This document shows positions 33,872 to 46,900 of a stretch of DNA of 64,000 bases, piece after piece. Positions within the stretch are counted from its first letter, which is position 1. Every line of letters begins with the position of its first letter. The stretch lies in assembly GCA_026874595.1 (NCBI GenBank), contig CM049320.1, positions 2,015,501 to 2,079,500 of the forward strand, in the 5' to 3' direction. The stretch comes from Sipunculus nudus (Eukaryota; Annelida; Sipuncula; Golfingiida; Sipunculidae). The notes below the pieces were generated by a model. That model saw only the letters and a list, made by a program, of their open reading frames with translations. It was not told where the DNA came from and ran no database searches. The translations under genes were made by a program, and so were the position numbers.

Positions 33872-34239
33872 AATATTTTAATACTACTTTTAGTATTGAG
33901 CACCTTATCTGAAACTGATGTAACTACTGTTATATATATATATTTGTGTGTGTGTATTCATAATATCCAAATTCATAATATCTTAATATAATATCACTGT
34001 AGGACAATAGTTATTAAACAAGCATTGATCGTTATGTAAAAGTAGTAACCAGCTGCAAAGGATGACATTCGTTATAGGATAATAATGATATACCAGTTAT
34101 GCAAGTGTTACATCATTGTCAAGCGTGAGTAGTAGCTGGTATATCATGACTGTTCTCAATATCTGGAATCGTTATATCGTATTCTAGATGTATAATATAG
34201 CATTTTATTATATAGATATAGACATTACCATATTTCATC

Positions 34240-35693
34240 ATCATACCCCCAGGGTGACAGCGGACTAACCATATACATGTATCATCATCATCCTACCCCC
34301 AGGGTGACAGCGGACTAACCATAAACATGTATCATCATCATCCTACCCCCAGGGTGACAGCGGACTAACCATAAACATGTATCATCATCATCCTACCCCC
34401 AGGGTGACAGCGGACTAACCATAAACATGTATCATCATCATCCTACCCCCAGGGTGACAGCGGACTAACCATAAACATGTATCATCATCATCCTACCCCC
34501 AGGGTGACAGCGGACTAACCATAAACATGTATCTTCATCATCATACCCCCAGGGTGACAGCGGACTAACCATAAACATATATCATCATCATCCTACCCCC
34601 AGGGTGACAGCGGACTAACCATAAACATGTATCATCATCATCATACCCCCAGGGTGACAGCGGACTAACCATAAACATGTATCATCATCATCCTACCCCC
34701 AGGGTGACAGCGGACTAACCATAAACATGTATCATCATCATCATCCTACCCCCAGGGTGACAACGGACTAACCATAAACATGTATCATCATCATCCTACC
34801 CCCAGGGTGACAGCGGACTAACCATAAACATGTATCATCATCATCCTACCCCTAGAGTGACAGCGGACTAACCATAAACATGTATCATCATCATCCTACC
34901 CCCAGGGTGACAGCGGACTAACCATAAACATGTATCATCATCATCCTACCCCCAGGGTGACAGCGGACTAACCATAAACATGTATCATCATCATCATACC
35001 CCCAGGGTGACAGCGGACTAACCATAAACATGTATCATCATCATCATACCCCCAGGGTGACAGCGGACTAAAATTAAACATGTATCATCATCATCCTACC
35101 CCCAGGGTGACAGCGGACTTACCATAAACATGTATCATCATCATCCTACCCCCAGGGTGACAGCGGACTAACCATAAACATGTATCATCATCATCCTACC
35201 CCCAGGGTGACAGCGGACTAACCATAAACATGTATCATCATCATCCTACCCCCAGGGTGACAGCGGACTTACCATAAACATGTATCATCATCATCCTACC
35301 CCCAGGGTGACAGCGGACTAACCATAAACATGTATCATCATCATCCTACCCCAAGGGTGACAGCGGACTAACCATAAACATGTATCATCATCATCCTACC
35401 CCCAGGGTGACAGCGGACTAACCATAAACATGTATCATCATCATCATACCCCCAGGGTGACAGCGGACTAACCATAAACATGTATCATCATCATCATACC
35501 CCCAGGGTGACAGCGGACTTACCATAAACATGTATCATCATCATCCTACCCCCAGGGTGACAGCGGACTTACCATAAACATGTATCATCATCATCCTACC
35601 CCCAGGGTGACAGCGGACTAACCATAAACATGTATCATCATCATCATACCCCCAGGGTGACAGCGGACTAACCATAAACATGTATCATCATTC
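34240..35693. repeat. 50-bp minisatellite, 29 copies
   Basis: The unit is 'cccccagggtgacagcggac' + 'taaccataaacatgtatcatcatcatccta'. The block 'agggtgacag' occurs 29 times at 50-bp spacing, with one +3-bp slip (an extra 'tca') near 34741. Variants are few (cctacc/catacc, ctaacc/cttacc), so the array is homogeneous and probably length-polymorphic. Stops occur in all frames. Confidence 0.95.
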
Positions 35694-35699
35694 AGGTTG

Positions 35700-38600
35700 G
35701 GGTGTCAATGTGGTAACATATAAAAATAGAGAGCCTCGGAACAGCAAAATATTAATACCACACCAGACCATACATATATGGAATTATAGGAAAATATTAG
35801 TATACGAAATAGAGGGTCACCCGTAAACTGGTTCGTTTTTTGTGTCGTATTAGTTACCACTTATCAGGTACTAATGTGGAAAACATTCACCTTTCCAACG
35901 GACTGGTACAAAATGAAAAATACCTTTTCGTGCACATGTTTGCCTGTCGGAGACATGCCTGTCGGAGACAGGCGGAAAGGCGTAATTTCGAGCCCTGCAA
36001 ATTTATAATTTTCTATGAACCAAGGATATGTATGTGGTGAGGTCAGCTCTTGTATGTGTTGTCACTTAAAGTAAATATTTCTGTTAGGATACTTTGCTGT
36101 GTATATAATTTGCTTATTTATCAAAGGAAAGGGAGACTTGAACGGAACAGGAAATTGATATGATATGTGGAAAATGGTAATATTAATCTCTTTAGTATAT
36201 CTATTATGTATATAAATTTGATATAATCGAAATTTGCTCAGGGCTTGCCTTGCAAATGTGTATAATAAATAACCATTTTATTCATATCCAGTGTAACGTG
36301 TGAGAAAAATAAACTCCAGCTTCACTCTGTAACTACGGTCTTATATAGTTGATCACACTGATTGATATAGTTTCATGCATAAATGCTTTAATGCAAATGT
36401 ATGGGAGATTGAGGTTAGGTGATCACGGGAAAGATGTTGTGAGTAAAAAACCCTTTTGATTGCAAATTTAAATTAACCCTCTGCCTATAGTTGATGCTCC
36501 AAAAATCGTGTAAGCATTCATTTATTCCGCCAATATTTGCATAACTGCATATTTTGTAAATATTCCCCTTCCTGATTCTTGCTCAGGTGCCGGATCCACA
36601 CCAATATATATTTTTGTTCATTGGTACATTCTCGAAATGCTCTGAATATTTTTAGGTTCCGTTCATTATTGTGTAAGTTACACGGCACGGGGAGGAACGC
36701 ATACCACCCTTACGGAGGCAAAGTACTTTCACTTCCTGGTATGTCTGTGTATGTACCACGTAGAGTCGTCACCGAAAACAGGATTTATGGAAAGAAATAA
36801 AACGTTCTATCTGGGTTTCTTTATAAAGTGATTAACAGCAAAAAAAAGTGATTAACAGCGAAAAATTTCTGGTTTACAAAAAAACTATGCATGCGACACT
36901 TTCAAGTTCCAATCAATATTTTAACTTCAGAAGCCCCCGTACACATCCTTCATTTACTAACGAAATTGTAAACCCTGGTGGTGAAAAATTGCACTACACT
37001 TTGTATACTTTAATCATTTTCTGTTTTCACATACAATATATAACACAAATATTCCTAATAACAGCTCAATTATGTCGTACATTTTTTTGAGAATTTATAT
37101 GATGAAACTTGATATTCTCTAACCCAATACAGAAGTTCTGTATGTAACAGCCTCTGCCTTTTAATTCAACATTATTTCAATTACAGTTGCGTGACATATT
37201 TCACACATTCATCCACTAGCATTAGACGAAAGTATTCAATAACATCTAGAAATATTCCATACCATTAAAACCTGAACACTGTACCTGGTACCTCGCAACA
37301 AAATCATATATATCCTACAGATTTATCATGCATAATGTATTATATCGGGCGCCAATTTGTTTCACGCGGACGCAATTAGCTCCAGGTAAAGTGAGAGCAC
37401 GAAGCTCATTCACAAAGCTCCAGCCAAAGGAGAATATTTTTTTAAATTATTGTAAACGTTTTATAAGACATGATATCTGCAAAATAAATCATCAGTATTT
37501 TTCAAACGCATTTATTTGATTTCATTGTTTAATAAAAACGCATCAAAAGTAAACACGTTTACTTACATAGGATACATGTACCGTATATTTAAGGTGAGTA
37601 ATTTCAAAAGCAAAAGTAATTTCAAATGAAACATTACTAGTTCAAAACCTGAAAGCTGGGTTCGGTTGTCACTTGTAAAAGGTGTTTAATTTCTTTAGTT
37701 TATGATTTAAATGTAAATATGAACACAATTAACAAATATCAGTATATTTTACTAGACTGTTTAATCTGAGCAGATATCTTTTCAAGATGCTAAACATTAT
37801 TTTCCACCTAGTTCCTTATGTAATAACCAGACTATATATGTGGTATTTGATAGTACTATAAAGGTATGTGGATTTACAAACCCCGTAGATTACGCTCAAA
37901 AACATTACAGATGTTTCTTTCTGGCATATTTATTCCCTAATTATTTATTAAAATGCCTCATACACAAAATAAAAATCAATCTTTATTGAACAAATGGGGA
38001 GGAATATATACAGACTTTTCACAATAGTTTTTCCGCATTAATCTGAATAGAAAGACCTCTGGTTTATAATGGACACATTATCATAAACAAAAGTATCCAA
38101 TAAAAACCTTTCACCTTAATATTATTGCATGAAGCACTTTTTCTAACATACGAAAAGCATATACGAATAGTTTGATAAAGAACAAACTTGTTTAAACTCC
38201 GATGATTCGACTCAAAGTGTGAACATGAGCTATGGAAGAAAAATGTAAATGTTGGATTACACAAATCAGTAGACAGTTCATGTGGCAAAATTCGGCGAAT
38301 TGGACAAAATAATCTTGCAAAGAGATAACCCTTCAACTAGCGCGACCTGTTGGCCAAGTAATATATCAAAAAGTCTGCGAAGCTTAAGTTTACTGTTAAC
38401 GTATAGTTTGGAGATTCATATTGAAGTCGTTGGATAAAAACATAAACCTATGAATATATAAATGATATAATTTCTATTTCTGAGAAAATTCTCCGTGCAA
38501 TTCAGAGCAGTCCCCCTGACTTACCTTTAATTCGCTTAATTTTCGGGTTTTTTTTAATGTCGAACTATTACAGTAGCCAACTCTCTGCCCTATAGTCTTA

Positions 38601-41600
38601 TAAGATGGATGGTAGCAAGGTTGATGTTACCGACCATTGATTAGGTCAGTCATGGTGACTTGTTTGGATGTTACTCTACATTCAGCAACAAATATTGCTC
38701 TAACCACCTGACCACGTGGAAGATCTAATGAGATATGAATGCTTCCCCTAAATTACAATTACTACCCACCCCAACACCTGGAATAATACATGAGCTACGA
38801 ATGGTTCCCCTAAATTACAGTTACTATAAACCATATGCATCAGGTTGTTTAACACAGTATATATAGCTGTGATGCAAGTCTAAGTCTTCCTTTGCTTTTA
38901 ATATTATTGCTGCATTAAACCTTTTGTTATGCAGTTGGTAAGGTAAGATAACACCGCAAGGGTGCATATTACACCCATCGCATGTCTGGTGACCTCATTC
39001 GCAAGTATTGAACTGAGGAGAATTATTATTTCGGTTAATATTTCCGCTGTGATTCATCACAATGCATCATATAGTCCTGGTAAGCTTTCATGGCGTCACC
39101 ACATGTAGTATGGTTACCTTTCCCATCAGAAGATAAGTCTAAAATTTGCAGAAAAATTACCGAAAGACTGTAGTGGTTAGTATGTCATGAAACATCCACA
39201 TTTTTATGTCAACACAGCTACACCAAAGTCAGGTGACCTCTGACTTTATTAAATATGTATGGGTTACTCTTATAATCAAACTCGTGGTACATAATATATT
39301 GCTTAGTTTTTATGGTTAGTTTCTAGAGAATGTCGGTCTACTTAGTACTCACTGCTATAGATGATCGAATAAACACACACTTCTGAACGAATAACATCTA
39401 GAATATCTACATATAAAATGCCGGTAAAAACGAGATTCTTTGAATATTTAATAACAGTTTATTATCAGGACTTACCGTCCCCGGTTAACGGACCAGGTAC
39501 ATGACACTCGTGTCACAGGATATTTGATCCATGTCAGGAAATATCATGGCAGACGTGTTTTTATCACGTGACTCCCTCATAAGATCGATGTCCTTAATTT
39601 CTGGAACGTAGATCCTGATGTTCCTTCTATAGTCACATTTTCTCTCAGTCTACTATATTCAAAACGTATGAAAATGCTTTCTGAAAGAGCAACTCAGCGC
39701 ATGCGAACTTATTTTGATTTAATATATCATCATTATTGTTCAGTTATACAAAACACTTTTTTTTACGTATGTTAATCAGGCCTCTAGGGTCATCGGTTAC
39801 GATTTGTGCCCTGCTAACGGGAGGCCGGACTGCCAGGCAAAGCGCCATACCTATACCTCATTTGACTCTCAGTCAGCTGAGCTTAAAAGAAAAAGTCATA
39901 GATAAATTATGCAGATATATATAATAGCGTATAGGATAGTTGCAAACGTTGTTTTTAATTTTGATCCTTAATAACAATAGCATATATAATGTTTACTTAC
40001 TGGTGTCGGTGCAATTTGAAACGTCCTTTTCGGTCGCAGGGAATAAGCAGCGATTTGTGGCATGGTTGACTCGCCGAAGGCTGCGGGTACCTGTCTCACA
40101 AAGACAGCTCGCCAAGAAGTCCACGTTTGCAGGTCACACCAACACGTGCGAAGACCCTGCGCACTTTTATGCAAGGCAAACTTCCACATATCAAAGTTTT
40201 CATCTGTTTGTCAGCTTCTTGACTTACGTACAAATTACAATGGGAATATGCATGAAAACTGCATTGCATATCCAAATTCTACTTCATCGCAAGATTTCCC
40301 ACTTGCCAATAAAACATAAATCACTAAAAGATTCCTCAGCGCCAACACTCAAGTCACCATTATTTCATATATATCTGCTCGAGAAGAAGACACAACGCTT
40401 CTAATAATCTCCATTTGATTAAACCTGTAATTCTCAGGGTTCTTCGTCTAATAAAACGTTTCAAATAAGCTGACGTGAGCATACAAGTGCTTCCTTTTTA
40501 TGTAAATAGAAAGTACTTTACCTGTAACTAGTACGCCATGTCAGAGAAATGAACCTATTAAAGTATGACGTTGTGCTCATGTTATCGTGAAGGTCAGATG
40601 AAAACACAAATTTCCCACACGATGTTTCCTTTACATTACTTGTATCAAGTAATCAGGGTTCTCACGGTGATATAAAGCACCTGGGGCGTATAATTATTAC
40701 ATCATATTTATACATCCGACACTCCTTATAAATTTTTTGTTGACATCCCCGATTTAATTGGAGACATAAATTACAGATGCACATTCATATATACATTCAT
40801 ATATCTGCCAAATTTGTCTCGATTAGCCTCTTAAAATTTTGGTATAAAAATGCATGTGGACATGTATTGACGAGTGACAGAAAAGAAAAGGTGAGGGAAG
40901 TTTCAATCTTACTCACAAACGTAATTTCCAGTAGCATATTTCAACACGAAAAGAACTGTACATTAGCCATTACCAGCGGATGCTCATTTTATTATTATTA
41001 GCATGAGTTTATTATAACTAAATTTTGACTAAATGTTATGGCATAACCTCAATTATTGAAACGTTTTTTTATTGATCACTGGCAGCTCGCTTTTGTTTAG
41101 TACGCACGATTTCATTTAAGTCAAATTAAAGCAGCCATATCACTGTCTAAGCTCAGTAAATGCAACATAGGATAACGTTGCCAGTCACTTATACTATAAT
41201 ATGCGATTACTATGCGTTCAGCAAGTCTTCCTAAACTGTCACAGGCATTTTTTCAAATTTGCCCATCGTAATCATAAATGATTTTTTTTCATTATGTTAA
41301 TGCATATTCTTGTGGCTTTTGTATTGCTTATTGATATTGAACAACATTACCAAAGACACTTTAGGTCAGTTTGGTATAATAGCATGTCTCACTCTTTATT
41401 ATTTGGTCGGGATTGATGCTGCATACGTTAAGGCCTTCTTTAGCGAGTCCTTATACCGTTTCCTGAGTGCAGCTCAGTTTGCTTACATAAAGACAATTCA
41501 GTAAAGTAGCCTCAAGGCTAGCTGTCGGAAATGGTATCGCTCAGGGTTTTGTTATGAGAGCAGATACAGGTATTTTCAGTATTGAGATCTGTAACAACCA

Positions 41601-43480
41601 TGTAAGTACCTTGAGCTTTGCATGCCGGGCCAGTAAGATCAAAGGTACAATTATGGAAACTACTATGGTATAACTATATCATAGACTGTCAGGTTCACAG
41701 ATTCACTCTGTGTTGTAATTTAAATATGTCTATCATTATTCAACTAAATGCGATAGTTTATAACAATGTGTGTTAAAGAGAGGGCCACCGATTATCATGC
41801 TAGTGTATACATGAATTGTATTGTGGAAAAACAATGGTTAAGTTTTTCTTCAACAACTTATTATTATAGTTTACAACCATTTTTTTTTTTCATTTTTTTA
41901 CACACAGGACCACAGATAATCCTGGCAGTTCTTCACAACAAACTGCAAAAATGTGTAGACTGATGGAGATTAGTTTCCGATTCACGTGTTTATTCAATCA
42001 TAAAAGGAGATGAACCCCTTGTTCCACATATGTTAAACAATCACCAGCGCGTGCGCCATGCGGCCTACTTAAAACCCCACTAATGCATTATATTGAGTAT
42101 CAAGTAATCCAGTATTTTTTTAAGAAGTTGAATTTGGTTATATGGAGTCTTTAGTCCCCCTGTGGTATATCTGCATATACGCCACATCAGTAGGAAATAC
42201 TATTCCGTAAGGTAAACGCGCCACATATTAATGTATACCTCCCTCTGTGTTTTAAGCACCCTTAATAAGGCGTTTAGTAAGCTGGATCAGGGTTTACAAC
42301 ACACACACACACACACAAACGGACACACTCTTTCTCGTCTAAATGTGTGATCCTTACATCGATACGTATCCCTGATATCAAACGTAAGATAACACAATTG
42401 GCAAAAAACTATCTTAAATCAATCCACTATTTTTAAATTCACAAAAGATTTCATTAAGTATATATTATTTTAAAAGTGGAACAGTATTCTTTCTGATGAA
42501 ATATGTTTACATATTTAGAAATTGGCATTCATTTAAACAAGATTTTGTATCATTTAAATATATTTTCTCTTATACTCATTGCAGTGCGTATATTCAATAG
42601 GTATATGTAATGTGGCAATACTTATTTTCTAGTTCTTTATCATATGACTATTTTACAGTTATTGTGCTATATGCAGTTATTTGACCCCTAAGTTCCTTAT
42701 TCGCAATAAATGAATATATCCTTTATCTGATGAGCAGAACCTGTGACACAGGCGACACCCAATATATGGTACACCATATAAATTACACCTAATACATGTA
42801 CTAAGCTGGAACGTTTGATCCGCGAGAACGGAAAACAAGTGATACTTTTCCCGAAGCTTGAAAGGTGGCGACATCTAATAGCCAGTTTTAGGAGGTGTCG
42901 CTTTTTGTCATATAAGGCGAAAACAAAATATGCAGCCCCTCTTTTCCTGGAACAAAATAAAAGTACCGGAGGTGAGCTTGATTTCGATGTATCACATGAT
43001 GCCAAACACTCGATAGAAAATTTTTCCTATCCCCCCCCCCCCCCCGCCAATTTGTGCACCTTATATGATAATATATAGGGCCTGGAAATATGTCCCTCTA
43101 ACCTATTTGAAGACATTTCATGCAGCCATTTAAGTCGAAGTTTTGGTATATTGTCATACGCATGAAAGATCTTGATATATTGGTCGTACTGTATTATAGT
43201 GATAGGAATGTACAAGTCAGTACGAGTTGTATCACGTATTTGACTCATATATCTGACTCGCAAAAAATTCTTATTTCTTCCGAGCATACAAACAACGCAA
43301 AACACATAAAAAGACCATATAACAAATTCAATAATATGAGTAAATACAAATGTCTAAAGAATATGTTCTCAGAAGAAAGAATATTTATAAATGTTTAAAT
43401 ATGTCTAAACTGGTTCTGAGTAAAAATATCTACGTATTTTCGCTTTAGCATGGTCATTTATTTTGTCCTTGATAAATGGT
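35700..43480. other. 7.8-kb stretch with no recognised gene
   Basis: AT-rich sequence between the two convergent genes. Open frames of 60-150 codons occur on both strands, but none shows a known domain or consistent splice structure. A CA run (42299-42316) and a poly-C run (43030-43045) are present. A few good-looking splice donors on the - strand (for example 'gtaagt' at 39999 and 39475, reading leftward) hint at an unidentified transcript. Confidence 0.4.
40001..40063 (-). CDS. Possible first coding exon of an unidentified gene
   Basis: On the - strand, ATG with a reasonable context (caaccATGc) at 40063 opens 21 codons (MPQIAAYSLRPKRTFQIAPT plus P). They end exactly at a consensus donor GTAAGTAAAC. 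The sequence is less AT-rich than its surroundings. No following exon was found, and the + strand is also open here, so this is a weak candidate only. Confidence 0.15.
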
Positions 43481-43507
43481 GTCTCTTTGGCGTCTCATGG
43501 TTTTCAC

Positions 43508-43572
43508 TGACGTCATGGTGTTTTAATGATGTCATGCTTTATCAATGACGTCATGGTTTATCACTGACGTCA
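43508..43572. promoter_or_regulatory. Four 19-bp repeats carrying CRE-like TGACGTCA palindromes
   Basis: TGACGTCA occurs at 43508-43515, 43546-43553 and 43565-43572, with TGATGTCA at 43527-43534. The four start exactly 19 bp apart, each followed by 'tgg(t/c)' or 'tgct'. TGACGTCA is the consensus CREB/ATF site. The array lies about 270 bp beyond the last codon of the ankyrin gene. It may be only a small tandem repeat that happens to contain the palindrome. Confidence 0.45.
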
Positions 43573-43841
43573 TGGCTTCCATATAAGTAAATCAACATGG
43601 TGCTGCCTTTAGGAGAGCTGTTAAAAGGAAAAGTGACTGTGTGTTGTATTTTTTACAGTCAGTATGTATTGTTACGTTATATATAAAACTTGTTACAATA
43701 ACTTTCTAATTTTATAAGCCTGTATCGTCCAGTTAAGATACGCAAATGCACAAATACATGTATTTACATCCATTAGAATGAATGCTTCAAAAAGAGACAG
43801 GATATAACAAAAGGGTTTTTAAAATTACCTTGAAAAGTGTC

Positions 43842-43925
43842 TCACGAGTCTGTTTGGTCCAAGAGATGATCAACAATCCCTGTGTGTTTGGCGATCACAG
43901 CAAACATAAGTGCCGTCTGTCCACC
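43842..43925 (-). CDS. Ankyrin exon 17, last coding exon with stop
   Basis: Reads QTALMFAVIAKHTGIVDHLL then DQTDS and TGA (43842-43844). The acceptor is 'aacatttttcag'. The repeat stops before its hairpin. A donor-like 'TTTCAAG|gtaatt' is still present at 43828, which would make a 97-nt exon. So this is either a genuine terminal exon or a former 99-nt exon that lost two bases. Confidence 0.7.
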   Translation of the reverse strand, partial: GGQTALMFAVIAKHTGIVDHLLDQTDS

Positions 43926-46900
43926 CTGAAAAATGTTATTATTATTATTAAAATTATATATATATATAAAAATATCTATCTGTTTTTGAAGAACGATATG
44001 AACTAGATAAATGTATGTGGATTCCATCATATAAGATTCTCCTAACAATCAGTTAAATTTATTACCTTTTTAAGTGAGAACAGGAGTCAGATTTCATCAT
44101 TCCTTTATTTCTTTACGTTACCTTTGTTTTCTTTCTGACGTCAGCGCCGTTGTCCAAGAGGAGTCTCACCAGACTGGTGTGACCGGCCGACACAGCAGCC
44201 ATTAAAGGAGTCAGTCCAGTCTGTTGGTTAAAAAGTATACATGAACCTTAAACAAAAATTACATTAAATGAAATTTTGGCAAAATGATATTTGCTGATAT
44301 ATGTTTGCCAATACATGCAGTTTTTAATTACTTTAAACATTTAAAAATCTTAAAATAATAAATTTACATTTCAAGATTATCTCACTTCACTTCCAGAAAT
44401 AACCCCCAAAAAATATGTTTACTAACTGTACATGGAGTCACTCTAAAGCTTTATGAACTGGAGACTTGATATAACAGCCTAAAAAGGCTAAAATTAAGCC
44501 GCTCCTATTATCTGAAACCTGTATAAAAATATATTAAAATATTCACACGGTCAATCGCTTTAATATGTAATTTTTTCACTTTTAATAAACCAGGTTCCCA
44601 TCCAATGTACAAACGGGATAACCGAAAAGACAACCGTCCTTTATAATTTTAAAGACGGAGGTACAGCCATTCAAGAGCTTAAAAACAATATCTACTGAAA
44701 TTGTGCTATTAATATCGTTCACCCAATGAAATGTAATGCGCAAACAAAATATAATTGTACCGTGACTCAGTATATCCATACTAGATTGGAAATTCAAAGG
44801 CTGGGAAACTTGTTTGAACCTGAACCTAAATTATTTGTACACGAACGATAGCTACGTATATTCTTTAATTAATCATAAAGTAGATCAAAATTGATTTTAA
44901 TTGAATGTATCATTTTAATGCAGTTGTAAATTATACAAAAATTACAGAGTATCATTTAAGAAAAACATTCCCTCATATAAAAAGCGTTATGTTATACGAC
45001 GGTACAGCCAATAATCCCGCGCCTCCCCTCTACAACTTCATGTTTAAGCCAGTGAAAATTCAGATGATTCAATGGTCTTACCATATCTGCTTGATCCACG
45101 TCGACTCCACAGGTCAACAGCTCCTCCGCACTGTCATACGAACCCGCTCTAGCGGCGGCGAACAGCGCTGTTATCCCATCCTAAAGAAACAACAGATACT
45201 GATATATCCTGAATCACTCCCTAATCCCTTTCGGTATTGCTAAATATATATATGTGTGTGTGTGTATATGTGTTGTCTGCGTGTGTTCAAAAAGAAATCT
45301 AATAATTTTAACATGGAAGTACTTCAATATTCAATAATAAATATATAATAATAGTCAATATATAATAATCATTAATATAATATATCATTAAATATCATGT
45401 CAACTATGTCTGATTTAGACTGGTTTACCTTAGTTGAATAAAATACGGATATGATCGTTACCCTCATCTAGGCATCGAAGCCATCGACAGTGAAATAGAA
45501 ATAATGTACATTATGATGCGCAATTTCTGTAATATTTATTACATCCGTCAGAAGGGTATGCGCTCATAGCCGTTTCCTGTGTGTGTTTGTATTTGTGAGT
45601 TTGTGCATTTGTTCACAGGATCATTCACGCAATAAAGAACGGAATCTCATGGAATTTTCGACATGAGCAGAATTCAGGAAAGGGCAAAAGAAGAAGTTGG
45701 TGTGGATCAGACCCATGGCCGAGAAAGTAAATGCAAAACAGGTTGGGGAGCATCCCAAACGTGGCGGGGGATTGTATTCTGTAGAATGCAGATTTCTAAT
45801 TTTCAAGTTGTTTCAGTGTATTCTGTAAACGGACTGAATAAAACATGTACACAGAAGCTTGAGTGAACAAAACAAATTACCTGCCCTGCAAAATTGATAT
45901 TGACGTGTTTTTTACACAGCATCTTTAACACCCTAACTTGGTTATTGGTTGCAGCAATTGAGAGAGCGTGCATGCCTGCCTGTGAACAGAAGTTTTGAAA
46001 GAGGCATAAATCATAAAGATAATATAACAAAAAATCGTGAAAAAATATGAAAGATGTACGCAGTTAGCATCCCCTACATTTAAATCGATAAGACGTTTCA
46101 AAGACATCCTTTGCCATTCAGTGTTATACTACATATTTTTTAAATCTATTTTTTTAATCTATTATGTTCATATTTGGAATTCATGTCTATCTGTGGCTCC
46201 TGTTATAAAACAAGGCCTACAGACCTAATGTGTACCTGTGCAATGGGATATACATCAGGTATAATGCTTCCATGCTGGACCGTTACTTTTCAAGTACATG
46301 TGTAACATGTATATGTACATTGTAACTACTAAACATATTTACTCGAGTACAAGCACCAATTACACAAACGTCACTGCTGAAATATTACCATTGGTCCACA
46401 CAAAAATTATTGTTGGTGGCACCACAAGTCTTGTGTACGAGAAAGCCAACGAAACGAAGATGTATGGACATGCAATATTTCAGACAGATACTCAAACCAC
46501 TCTTGGGCTATGTGTACAGATGCATGAAACAATTGTAGGTGGCGTCAAAAGTCTTGTATACAACAAAACCATCCAAGATATATCGACATGTATAATTTCA
46601 GGCTGATATGTCATATCAGTCCTGAGGAATAAGCAGGGACAAACACTGTGAAAAAAAACTATTGTGGGGGGCGCCACCAGTCTTGTATACGACAAAGCTA
46701 TCCGATATGTATTAATAAATTAAATATAAGGCTGATATATCAAATCCCTTCTGAGAAAAAAAGCAGCTACATATACACACCAGTTCTTGTGTACAAGAAA
46801 GCCATGAAAGATGCATGGATGTCAAAATGACATGCCAATACACCAAACTTCTCTTGAGTCAGCTGACCAAGCTCAGGTGAGGAAGGGAGTTGCCCCGAGT

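Noticed and set aside
34240-35693. CRISPR-like regular spacing
   Set aside because: Units are tandem and homogeneous, with no unique spacers; this is a eukaryotic minisatellite.
39940-40404. 154-codon + strand frame
   Set aside because: No domain, poor start context, and an antisense segment with a better splice donor overlaps it; left unassigned.
41310-41504. 64-codon + strand frame with a hydrophobic start
   Set aside because: AT-rich composition and no homologous motif; the hydrophobicity is expected from T-rich codons.
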